Source: Litorimonas sp964565335
GTDB lineage: Bacteria > Pseudomonadota > Alphaproteobacteria > Caulobacterales > Maricaulaceae
DNA: 8,444 bases
NCBI GenBank assembly: GCA_964565335.1
Contig: CAZMEN010000092.1
Span: 1-8,444 of the forward strand
Reading direction: 5' to 3'
Under the pieces are notes generated by a model. That model worked only from the letters and a program-made list of their open reading frames with translations. It ran no database searches and was not told where the DNA came from. A program made the translations under genes and the position numbers. Every line of letters begins with the position of its first letter. Within the stretch, counting starts at the first letter, position 1. This document shows, in pieces, positions 1 to 6,640 of the stretch.

Positions 1-182
1 TCTTCCGGTAAGGAGACCGCCTCACGGGCATGTCCTCCATTTTTGGCGGGTTGCCATCCGTTCACGGCAATCGATTTTATCGATTGCACATTCACCCCAA
101 CCCGCATTGGGGTGGGTATACGTGAAATTGGCTCCGCACTGGATTGCGAGTTGGAAATTCCGCTTGGAAGGTAACTAATCAT
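1..182 (-). CDS. possible 5' part of an unrecognised gene, running off the left edge
   Basis: Reading the minus strand from an ATG at 182-180 gives 60 open codons to the window edge with no stop. The predicted protein starts MISYLPSGISNSQSS and contains AVNGWQPAKNGGHAREAVS; I do not recognise a family. It would be divergent from the recombinase, with about 126 bp between the two starts. I see no good Shine-Dalgarno sequence before the ATG. Against it, the opposite strand is also open from base 1 to a TAA at 172-174, so openness is weak evidence here, and two short inverted repeats lie inside it. This may be only stop-poor intergenic DNA. The remaining part of the gene, if real, lies outside the window. 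Confidence 0.2.
   Translation of the reverse strand, partial: MISYLPSGISNSQSSAEPISRIPTPMRVGVNVQSIKSIAVNGWQPAKNGGHAREAVSLPE
67..114. repeat. two adjacent small inverted repeats
   Basis: Bases 67-75 (GCAATCGAT) and 79-87 (ATCGATTGC) form a perfect 9-bp inverted repeat around TTT. Bases 93-100 (CACCCCAA) and 107-114 (TTGGGGTG) form a perfect 8-bp inverted repeat around CCCGCA. Neither is followed by a T-run on either strand, so they are not convincing intrinsic terminators. They could be binding sites, RNA hairpins or chance. They fall inside the weak minus-strand reading frame at the left edge. Confidence 0.4.
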
Positions 183-239
183 AGCAAATATGTTGGCTGT
201 ATAAAAAGCCCACTTAGTAACCCAAAATAAAGGTTTCCA

Positions 240-271
240 TAATACAACATAATGCAGATTATGTTGTATTA
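240..271. repeat. perfect 14-bp palindrome, Xer/dif-like candidate recombination core site
   Basis: Bases 240-253 and 258-271 are exact reverse complements around GCAG. Read as a tyrosine-recombinase core, arms 242-252 (ATACAACATAA) and 259-269 (TTATGTTGTAT) are identical inverted 11-mers around the 6-bp centre TGCAGA. The inner part, CATAA-N6-TTATGTT, has the layout of a bacterial dif site. Aligned with E. coli dif as I remember it, 18 of 28 positions agree. The centre is asymmetric, as a directional crossover site would be. The recombinase gene starts 37 bp further on. An intrinsic terminator is unlikely because neither side carries a T-run. Alternatives are an operator for a dimeric regulator of the recombinase gene, a symmetric plasmid- or phage-type Xer site, or the chromosomal dif. 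The repeat is directly visible; its role is inferred. Confidence 0.6.
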
Positions 272-308
272 AATACCCGCTGTTATTAGGTTCTACGTTA
301 GGGCTCTT

Positions 309-1274
309 ATGTTATCACCTCGCCACGCCTCTGATTCATCCGCATATTTACCGCCAAACTTTGTTGTTAGGAACGGTAGTAAGATGGTTTCGGCTTATGC
401 CGAATTCTTTGCGCTTAACATTAATGCCAATACGAATGATGCCTATGCCAATGGTCTCCGGCTTTTCTTTGAGCATTGCGAAAAAATTGGCCTAACGGAT
501 GTTTTGGATATTGAGCCGACACATGTACAGGACTTCAATGTCACGACATTAGGTAAAGGCTACGGCACAGCGAGCCTTCGCCAGTATTTATCCGCCATTC
601 GAATGTTCTTCGACAGTTGCGTTGTGCGCGGCGTCTTATCGGTCAACCCGGCCAAAGCCGTTAAACTGCCACGCGCCAGTAGCGGCACAGGTAAAACGCC
701 GGTGATCGTGTCTAATCAAGTACGGGAAATACTCGATTCTATTCCGAAAATGCGTGAAATAGACTTGCGTGACCGCGCCTTAATCGGATTGATGGTTTAC
801 TCCTTCTTTCGGATTTCGGCAGCGCTTTCGCTAAAAGTACGCGACTATGAACTCCGCGGTGACCAGCGCTGGCTTATAGGTGAAGAGAAAGGCTCTAAAC
901 GCCATGAAATGCCAGTCCATCCTGATTTGGAAGATGTGATGGATGAGTATCTGATGGAAACAGCTTTGTTTAATTCGCCTAACGCTTTGATATTTCAGTC
1001 GTGTATCGGAAGGAACGGTAAATTGACGGGAAAGCCGTTTGACCGCAATTCCTCTTGGCGTATGGTGCGTAAGCGCGCAAAGACGGCAGGTATTCACCGC
1101 GACATAGGCAATCATTCTTTTCGTGCAACGGGTATAACAACCTATCTCAATAATGGCGGTACTTTGGAGGATGCCCGGATTATGGCAAATCATTCAAACT
1201 CTACAACGACAAAACTCTATGACCGCACAAAAGATGTCGCAAAAGTCCAAGAAATTCAGCGGCTTAAATTCTAA
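309..1274 (+). CDS. tyrosine-type site-specific recombinase/integrase
   Basis: A 321-residue integrase of the phage-integrase/Xer superfamily, which cuts and rejoins DNA through a 3'-phosphotyrosine intermediate. An N-terminal SAM-like core-binding domain spans about residues 25-120, followed by the catalytic domain, about 130-310. The full catalytic set is visible: R168 (FFRIS), K197 (EEKGSKRH), H269 and R272 (HSFRATG), H295 (MANHS) and nucleophile Y304 (TKLYDR). The stretch GNHSFRATGIT, then NNGGTLEDA and ANHSNSTTTKLYDR, matches a family common on proteobacterial plasmids, transposons and genomic islands (from memory). The protein looks complete and intact. The ATG at 309 has only a weak TTAGGG upstream; an internal ATG at 384, preceded by AGGAACGG, would still keep the core-binding domain. 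No excisionase, transposase or other mobile gene is next to it. It sits between a dif-like palindrome and kdsB, and could share a transcript with kdsB. Its true target site is unknown. Confidence 0.93.
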   Translation: MLSPRHASDSSAYLPPNFVVRNGSKMVSAYAEFFALNINANTNDAYANGLRLFFEHCEKIGLTDVLDIEPTHVQDFNVTTLGKGYGTASLRQYLSAIRMFFDSCVVRGVLSVNPAKAVKLPRASSGTGKTPVIVSNQVREILDSIPKMREIDLRDRALIGLMVYSFFRISAALSLKVRDYELRGDQRWLIGEEKGSKRHEMPVHPDLEDVMDEYLMETALFNSPNALIFQSCIGRNGKLTGKPFDRNSSWRMVRKRAKTAGIHRDIGNHSFRATGITTYLNNGGTLEDARIMANHSNSTTTKLYDRTKDVAKVQEIQRLKF

Positions 1275-1307
1275 CCTTCGTGTAATTTCTCTATTCTAAA
1301 GGCCTTT

Positions 1308-2120
1308 ATGCAAACCGCTATCATCGTCCCTGCCCGCTATGCTTCCACGCGGTTTCCCGGAAAGCCATTGGCTCAGCTTGGCGGCATTAGCATGGTCGTC
1401 AGAACGGCTCGGAACGCCGCCGCTGCGGTGGAGAGCATAGGAAATGCAGTGTCAATCGTCGCGACGGACGACGAACGTATCATGGCGCATTGTAATGATC
1501 ACAATTTGCTGTGTATCATGACAGAGAGTGAATTGCCGTCCGGTAGCGACCGTGCATTGGCTGCTGTTAAAGCATTTGAGACGCGCTCGGGGCACCAGAT
1601 TGATACCATTGTTAATCTACAGGGAGATGCGCCTTTCACACCCGCCGCACATGTTAAAGCCGTTGTTGAGGCCTTGAGGAACAATCATGCTTTTGATGTC
1701 GCGACGCCTTACATTCAGCTTGATTGGGATAGTCTGGACATGCTCAGGCATGATAAAATGACGACGCCGTTCAGCGGCACGACACTGGTCGCCGATACCC
1801 AAGGGAAGGCATTGTGGTTTTCCAAAAACATCATCCCTGCTATACGCAAAGAAGAACGCTTAAGAGCGCAAAGCCCCCTCTCCCCGGTTCGCAGACACAT
1901 CGGGCTTTATGCTTATAGAAAGGCCGCTTTGGAGAGATTTGTTTCCTTACCTGTCGGACATTGGGAAGATTTGGAGGGGTTAGAGCAATTACGCTGCCTA
2001 GAGAATAACCTTACCGTGGGGTGTGTTCCCGTCGAACCTGCGGAGATTGCCATTTCTGGCATTGATACGCCCGAAGATTTAGCGCGGGCCGAGGCCCTAC
2101 TCGCTCAACTTAAAGCGTGA
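1308..2120 (+). CDS. kdsB: 3-deoxy-manno-octulosonate cytidylyltransferase (CMP-Kdo synthetase)
   Basis: Activates Kdo with CTP to give CMP-Kdo for the lipid A inner core of lipopolysaccharide, in the cytoplasm. Family motifs: IVPARYASTRFPGKPL (6-21), ATDDERI (52-58), SGSDR (78-82), VNLQGDAPF (102-110) with the expected metal-binding D107, RHIGLYAYR (196-204), LEGLEQLRCLE (222-232) and GIDTPEDLARAE (251-262) with D253. At 270 residues it is about 20 longer than E. coli KdsB. It differs at the usual QGDEP (here QGDAP), and the middle segment reads FSGTTLVAD. I recall this as a variant subgroup in alphaproteobacteria; its sugar specificity could differ, for example an 8-amino-Kdo-like substrate, which cannot be judged here. 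AAAGG at 1298-1302 gives a well-placed ribosome site. The gene starts 33 bp after the recombinase stop, and its last 11 bp overlap the convergent hydrolase gene. Confidence 0.93.
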   Translation: MQTAIIVPARYASTRFPGKPLAQLGGISMVVRTARNAAAAVESIGNAVSIVATDDERIMAHCNDHNLLCIMTESELPSGSDRALAAVKAFETRSGHQIDTIVNLQGDAPFTPAAHVKAVVEALRNNHAFDVATPYIQLDWDSLDMLRHDKMTTPFSGTTLVADTQGKALWFSKNIIPAIRKEERLRAQSPLSPVRRHIGLYAYRKAALERFVSLPVGHWEDLEGLEQLRCLENNLTVGCVPVEPAEIAISGIDTPEDLARAEALLAQLKA

Positions 2121-2928
2121 TTTCCATACCGTCATAGGCAGGCACGGAAATAGGCGGTAATTCAGCGGAAAGCACATCGTAATCCATATCAATATGCAGA
2201 TTTGTCAGAATACCGCGTCTGGCGTGAGTGCGGGCCAACCAAGACAGAGTCTTATCAGCATTCGCATGTGTCGGGTGGTCATTATAGCGCAGCGAATCCA
2301 CAATGAAGGTATCAATCCCTTCAAGTGCCGTAAGCGCTGCATCAGGTATGTTCCAAACATCAGGCGCATAGGCGAGCGTCTTATCGAAGATAAAGCCTAA
2401 AGATGGTGTGGGGCCGTGGCTGAGCTGAAGCACATCAATGGACAGCGAACCGCCGGGTCCAGCAACCCTAATAACATCGCCGCCTTTCATAAGAGGTTGC
2501 AGCGCCAGAATTGGAGGGTGAACACGGCCTTGAGGTTTTTCAAAACAGTAATGAAAGCGGCTGTGAACATGGGACTTCGTATTTTCATCCATATAAGTCG
2601 GAATTTGCGTTCGCATGCGATAAGCAATTGCGCGCAGATCATCGATACCATGACTTTGGTCGGCATGTTCATGCGTATAAAGAACAGCATCGAGACGTTG
2701 AATATCAGCGCTCAGGAATTGTTCGCGCAGGTCTGGACTTGTATCAATAAGGACAGAGGTTCTCTTTTCAATTGCAGGCAGAGCGTCGCCTTCCCAATAT
2801 TCGACATAAAGCGAAGACCGAGTGCGGCTGTTCTTGGGGTTTTCAGGATTGCAAGATCCCCAGTCGCCGCCGACACGCGGAACGCCGCCCGAAGAGCCAC
2901 AACCTAGAATGATAGCCCGTAACCCCAT
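2110..2928 (-). CDS. MBL-fold metallo-hydrolase, PhnP-like
   Basis: A 272-residue metallo-beta-lactamase-fold hydrolase resembling PhnP-type cyclic phosphodiesterases. Visible elements: an N-terminal GCGSSGGVPR (9-18), the metal motif THEHADQSHGIDDLR (85-99, with H86, H88, D90), a downstream H171 (LSHG), D190 (YAPDV), D211, and a late LTNLHIDMDY (241-250, with H245). The usual second half of HxHxDH is altered: Q91 replaces His, and a His appears two residues later (DQSHG instead of DHxQG). I recall this HADQ form as normal for the alphaproteobacterial orthologue found next to tatD. Its substrate is not established to my knowledge; it should not be called PhnP outright, because no phn genes are nearby. 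It is the last gene of the operon. Its ATG lies one base after the tatD stop (TGATATG), which suggests coupled translation. The 3' end overlaps kdsB tail to tail. Confidence 0.9.
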   Translation of the reverse strand: MGLRAIILGCGSSGGVPRVGGDWGSCNPENPKNSRTRSSLYVEYWEGDALPAIEKRTSVLIDTSPDLREQFLSADIQRLDAVLYTHEHADQSHGIDDLRAIAYRMRTQIPTYMDENTKSHVHSRFHYCFEKPQGRVHPPILALQPLMKGGDVIRVAGPGGSLSIDVLQLSHGPTPSLGFIFDKTLAYAPDVWNIPDAALTALEGIDTFIVDSLRYNDHPTHANADKTLSWLARTHARRGILTNLHIDMDYDVLSAELPPISVPAYDGMEITL

Positions 2929-2929
2929 A

Positions 2930-3724
2930 TCAGGATGTCCATGTCAGAGTGCGGTCTGCCTTTTGGAACAGAGCAAAATACGCTTCCGTTGTGCGCTTCG
3001 CCGTCTCTTCAAAACTCCAGCCTTTCACATCGGCCAAGCCTTGGCAGACTTCTGTGACATAGGCGGGCTCATTACGGCGGCCACGATAAGGCACTGGCGC
3101 CAAATACGGGCAATCTGTTTCAATCATGACCCGGTCATCCGGCATGATTTCGATAATCTGCCGCACATCATGCGCATTCTTAAATGTCGCGATGCCGGAG
3201 ACAGAAAAATACAGCCCCATCTCAATAGCGTCTTTAGCAAGTTCCATTCCGGACGTGTAGCAGTGCAAAAGAGCGGGGAAGGTTCCCTTCCCCATTTCGC
3301 GGTCGAGGGTTTTTCGCATGAGGTCATCGGCTTCACGCGTATGAATAATCAAAGGAAGTTGCAACTCTCGTGCAGCGTCAATATGGGCTTGAAAGTTAAA
3401 CACCTGTTCGGCTTCGGAACTATACCCATAATGAAAGTCCAGTCCTGTCTCACCAATGCCTATAACTTTGGGGTGCTGCGCCATCTCAACCAGTTCATTG
3501 GCTGTTATGTTTGGGTTATCCTTCGCATCATGTGGGTGCGTCCCCACACTGGCCCAGATGGGACCATCCAAATTCGCAACATCCAAAACAGCGTTGAAGT
3601 CTTTGATATTACAGCAAATGTTAAGAAGTCCTGATACATTGGCGGCCTTCGCACGCGCAATTACTTCGGGCAAATCATCGGCAAACTTTTCGCCGTGGAG
3701 GTTTACATGACTATCAATGAGCAT
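2930..3724 (-). CDS. tatD: TatD-family metal-dependent hydrolase (putative DNase)
   Basis: A 264-residue TIM-barrel amidohydrolase of the TatD family; characterised members are Mg-dependent 3'-5' exonucleases linked to DNA repair and quality control. Expected ligands seen: H6 (LIDSH), E92 (GIGETGLDFHYG), H128 (LIIHTREA), H154 (LLHCYTSG) and D204 (IETDCPYLAP). The family signatures VGTHPHDA (60-67) and PVPYRGRRNEPAYV (210-223) are also present. The canonical N-terminal HxH is HVN here: the second His is Asn8, in DSHVNLHGEKF. I recall this DSHVNLH variant from other alphaproteobacteria, so it is probably clade-specific rather than damage. Its ATG overlaps the holB TGA by one base (TGATG), so it is likely translated by coupling. 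The ycfH-like paralogue name would be an equal alternative, since E. coli has several family members. Confidence 0.92.
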   Translation of the reverse strand: MLIDSHVNLHGEKFADDLPEVIARAKAANVSGLLNICCNIKDFNAVLDVANLDGPIWASVGTHPHDAKDNPNITANELVEMAQHPKVIGIGETGLDFHYGYSSEAEQVFNFQAHIDAARELQLPLIIHTREADDLMRKTLDREMGKGTFPALLHCYTSGMELAKDAIEMGLYFSVSGIATFKNAHDVRQIIEIMPDDRVMIETDCPYLAPVPYRGRRNEPAYVTEVCQGLADVKGWSFEETAKRTTEAYFALFQKADRTLTWTS

Positions 3725-4788
3725 CAGCCTGCCCTTACCGCACTTAGCGTATTTAACATCGTCGCTGTTTTATTGAGGTTAATCGCCGATTCTGTGAGTT
3801 TTTGTTCACGAATATGCGCCCAAGCTTTGATCCATTCATGGGGTGATTTCTTTATTTTTGGCGGCGAGAATGCCCCCTCCCACTCCCCAGTTTGGGAAAA
3901 AGTCGCGCAGGCCTGGATATTGTCCTCCAGTACATCCCAAAACAGCGCGCGAGCAACTAAAGCATTTTGAGGAGCTAATGATTTTGCAATATCCATATCC
4001 ATTTTCGCTCTACCATTGCCAAGGGACTCCATGAAACGCTTCAAAGGCAATAAAACTTGGGGGGCGTTCTGCGCCAAAGCAACGGCTTTGCCGGGCCCGC
4101 CACGGCTCAAGACCGCACAAGCCTCAATAAGATCAGACGTTCCCTGTCCTTGTCGGGACAACCAGTTTAAAATATCCGCTTTTGGCACCGCCTTTAAAGC
4201 CATCACCATACAGCGAGAACGGATGGTTGGTAACAGACGGCCTGGTGATGACGACAACAAAATTAGAACGGTATTGGTCGGCGGTTCTTCTAACATTTTC
4301 AAGAGAGCGTTTTCCGCATTGGTGTTTAAATCATCAGCCGTGTCAATAATGATAACACGTCGTTCTTTATCTTCAGATGCTGTGCCTTGAAGAAAACCCC
4401 CTACGGAACGGATAAGGTCTACGGGAATATCCTGTTTAAACTTCTTCGTTTTACTGTCCCAAGAGCGATTGACGACAAACAAATTGCCATGCCCCCGACT
4501 TTCAATTCTTTGAGAAACTGGGTCAGTCTTTGGGATATCCAAACTATCCGCCATCAAGCTTTTCCCGCCTAATAATGACCGCGCCATACGGTAAGCGAAG
4601 GTCGCTTTGCCGATACCCGGCGCGCCTGTCAGCAACCAAGCATGATGTAAGCGGCCAGATTGTTTGGCTTGCAAAAACCGCCTTTCCGCCTCCGCGTGCC
4701 CCAATAAATCATATGTCTCTCGAGGGTGAGCACATCCCGGCGCACGATCAGACTCAGGAAGGCTTTCTGTTTCAAACCCTTTGGCCAT
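3724..4788 (-). CDS. holB: DNA polymerase III subunit delta' (clamp loader)
   Basis: A 354-residue AAA+ protein. Delta' is the stator of the clamp-loader complex that places the beta clamp on DNA. Walker A-like GAPGIGKAT at 55-63; Walker B-like IIIDTADDL at 146-154; the family motif ENALLKMLEEPP at 159-170; and TIRSRC (188-193), the SRC motif of clamp loaders. The C-terminal collar domain (about 230-354) is weakly conserved, as usual. There is no cysteine between Walker A and Walker B, so the four-Cys zinc module of E. coli delta' is missing. In its place is a basic segment, NRSWDSKTKKFKQDIPVD (107-124), typical of alphaproteobacterial forms as I recall. The start lies 2 bp after the tmk stop without a clear ribosome site, and the stop shares one base with the tatD start. 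In many alphaproteobacteria metG sits between holB and tatD (from memory); here it does not. Confidence 0.94.
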   Translation of the reverse strand: MAKGFETESLPESDRAPGCAHPRETYDLLGHAEAERRFLQAKQSGRLHHAWLLTGAPGIGKATFAYRMARSLLGGKSLMADSLDIPKTDPVSQRIESRGHGNLFVVNRSWDSKTKKFKQDIPVDLIRSVGGFLQGTASEDKERRVIIIDTADDLNTNAENALLKMLEEPPTNTVLILLSSSPGRLLPTIRSRCMVMALKAVPKADILNWLSRQGQGTSDLIEACAVLSRGGPGKAVALAQNAPQVLLPLKRFMESLGNGRAKMDMDIAKSLAPQNALVARALFWDVLEDNIQACATFSQTGEWEGAFSPPKIKKSPHEWIKAWAHIREQKLTESAINLNKTATMLNTLSAVRAG

Positions 4789-4790
4789 GT

Positions 4791-5450
4791 TTACGCGTTA
4801 CAGGCACTCAATTTACCGGCCAAATCAGGATAGCGTTTGGTCAAAGCGTGAATGATACGGGCATGAATAGCCTCAATTCCTGTTCCCGCATCGACGGTCA
4901 CAAAACGATCGGCATTTTGATGTGCTATGTTCAGGAAAGCATCTCTCAAAACATTGTGAAACTCAATGCTTTCCTTATCGAAGCGTGAAAGGTCTTCGCC
5001 GCGCCGTTCCACGCGTTTTTGTGCAAGGATTGGGTCAATATCGAACAGAATTGTAAGATTAGGCTCAAAACCATCCATGACGGCTTTATGTACGGCCATG
5101 ACTTTCTCCGCGCCTAGCTCTCTCGCATAGCCTTGATAAGCGAGGCTCGAGTCTGCGAAACGGTCACTAATCACCCACGCCCCACGGGCCAAGGCGGGTT
5201 TTATCAGTTTCTCGACATGATCGAGACGCGCTGCATACATTAGTAATAATTCAGTCATACCTGACCAACGTTCATGCGTGCCTGAGAGAACTAACTCCCG
5301 TATTGCTTCTGCGCCGAATGTTCCGCCGGGTTCGCGGGTCAGTAAGGTCTCAATGCCTGCGCTTTCCAAAGCATCTGAGAGCAGCTTAGCTTGTGTTGTC
5401 TTGCCTGCGCCCTCGCCGCCTTCAAACGTTATGAATTGTCCGATTGTCAT
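4791..5450 (-). CDS. tmk: thymidylate kinase (dTMP kinase)
   Basis: Phosphorylates dTMP to dTDP with ATP, the required step towards dTTP for DNA replication. With the ATG at 5450 the protein has 219 residues, normal for the family. P-loop FEGGEGAGKTTQ at 9-20; TREPGGT at 38-44; the dTMP-binding SDRFADSSLAYQG at 95-107; and a LID region RVERRGEDLSRF at 146-157 with the basic residues of the E. coli-type enzyme. Two tandem ATGs (5453 and 5450) follow the carboxypeptidase stop as TAATGATG. AGAGG lies 6 bases before the second ATG, so I chose that one; the first gives one more residue. A longer TTG start at 5486 inside the upstream gene is unlikely. The dNTP and replication roles of tmk and holB fit their adjacency. 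Confidence 0.95.
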   Translation of the reverse strand: MTIGQFITFEGGEGAGKTTQAKLLSDALESAGIETLLTREPGGTFGAEAIRELVLSGTHERWSGMTELLLMYAARLDHVEKLIKPALARGAWVISDRFADSSLAYQGYARELGAEKVMAVHKAVMDGFEPNLTILFDIDPILAQKRVERRGEDLSRFDKESIEFHNVLRDAFLNIAHQNADRFVTVDAGTGIEAIHARIIHALTKRYPDLAGKLSACNA

Positions 5451-5452
5451 CA

Positions 5453-6610
5453 TTAGCCTCTGATCGTATTCAGGAGTGAGGTCCAAGCTTTACCAAAGGC
5501 AGATTTGGCACTTACAGATTCCGCCGCGACGACGGGGACACGCTCAAGTTCAATATCGCCGTTATAGACGATGATTTCACCCAAAGCTTCCCCTTCTTTT
5601 ATTGGGGCAATCGCTGTTTTGGCGTGAAGTTCAGACCGTAAGTTCCGTCTATCCGTTCGCAACAAACCGACGTTAACATCGGACGCTGCATTCAGTTTTA
5701 CTTTAGCAACTTTACCCATATAGACATCAATTTCTGCGACGTGCTGATCAGCTTTAAATGCCTCATAAACTTTGAATTGTGTGAATGCCGCGTTCATCAG
5801 CGTTACCGCCGTTTCTCGTCTGGCAGAATTACTCTCCATCCCATTGAAAACGATAATTTTGCGTTCGCCGTCACGCTCTGCGGAGCCGACAAGCCCATAT
5901 CCTGAGACTTCGGTGTGCCCTGTTTTCAAACCATCTGCACCTGTGAACCGCCCCAAAAGTGGGTTTCGATTACTTTGGGAAATATTATTCCATATAAATG
6001 TACGTTCATTGTAAAGGCTATAATATTGCGGAAAGCGCCTTATCATTAAATCCGCGAGTTTAGCGAGGTCTAAGGCACTAATCTCATGACCTGGATCAGG
6101 CCACCCTGTGGCGTTGAGGAAAGTCGCTGATGACAAGCCAAGTTCCTTTGCCCTAACTGTCATTTCATTGGCGAAAGCCGTTTCGGAGCCTGCCAATCCT
6201 TCGGCGAGTACAATGCAGGCGTCATTCCCCGATTGTATGATAACGCCCCGCAATAGATCTTCGACACGAGCTTTAGATTTCACGTCTAGAAACATGGTGG
6301 AAGAACCGGATTTCGCTCCGCCGCGTCTCCACGCTTCTTCGCTTACATAAAATTCCGTATCCAAAGTGATGCGTCCGGACTCAAGGGCTTCGAAAACCAT
6401 AAAGGCCGTCATGATTTTCGTCATAGAGGCTGGCGGCATTGGGCGATCCGCATCTTTGCTGAATAATATCTCGCCTGTATTGAAATCCATTAAAACGGCA
6501 TGCGGGGCGTCTGTTTGAAAACCTGCCAAAGTTTGAGCCGACGCCGTCAACGGAGCTGTTGCGAGCAGCATGGTAAGTGAGGTCAAACAAAGTGATGTGT
6601 ATAATCGCAT
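5453..6610 (-). CDS. dacC: D-alanyl-D-alanine carboxypeptidase (PBP5/6-type, class C low-molecular-weight PBP)
   Basis: Removes the terminal D-Ala from peptidoglycan pentapeptides in the periplasm and so limits cross-linking. With the ATG at 6610 the protein has 385 residues and begins with a clear Sec signal peptide (MRLYTSLCLTSLTMLLATAP), probable cleavage after TASA (residue 25). The three active-site motifs are intact: S62-M-T-K65, S127-G-N129 and K229-T-G231. A PBP5-type C-terminal beta domain covers about 283-365. The last 15 residues (AFGKAWTSLLNTIRG) look like an amphipathic membrane anchor. An upstream in-frame ATG at 6667 would add 19 residues, put acidic residues before the signal peptide and place a terminator-like hairpin inside the gene, so I reject it. 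No strong ribosome site is visible before 6610. First gene of the tight five-gene operon. The symbol dacA would be equally usable; the class is firm, the exact name is not. Confidence 0.94.
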   Translation of the reverse strand: MRLYTSLCLTSLTMLLATAPLTASAQTLAGFQTDAPHAVLMDFNTGEILFSKDADRPMPPASMTKIMTAFMVFEALESGRITLDTEFYVSEEAWRRGGAKSGSSTMFLDVKSKARVEDLLRGVIIQSGNDACIVLAEGLAGSETAFANEMTVRAKELGLSSATFLNATGWPDPGHEISALDLAKLADLMIRRFPQYYSLYNERTFIWNNISQSNRNPLLGRFTGADGLKTGHTEVSGYGLVGSAERDGERKIIVFNGMESNSARRETAVTLMNAAFTQFKVYEAFKADQHVAEIDVYMGKVAKVKLNAASDVNVGLLRTDRRNLRSELHAKTAIAPIKEGEALGEIIVYNGDIELERVPVVAAESVSAKSAFGKAWTSLLNTIRG

Positions 6611-6640
6611 GGGTGCGTCATATCCGATATTAGAATCAAA

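Noticed and set aside
831..1193. 120-codon minus-strand ORF inside the recombinase gene
   Set aside because: Antisense shadow of the catalytic domain, no motif or ribosome site.
2416..2907. 163-codon plus-strand ORF inside the MBL gene
   Set aside because: Antisense of a gene with clear catalytic motifs; no recognisable domain.
2822..3634. 270-codon plus-strand ORF opposite tatD and the MBL gene
   Set aside because: It spans the junction of two strongly supported minus-strand genes, has no family motifs and is an antisense shadow.
5451..5486. Longer start for tmk (TTG at 5486)
   Set aside because: It overlaps the carboxypeptidase gene by 34 bp and adds residues not seen in the family; tandem ATGs at the stop codon with AGAGG are better.
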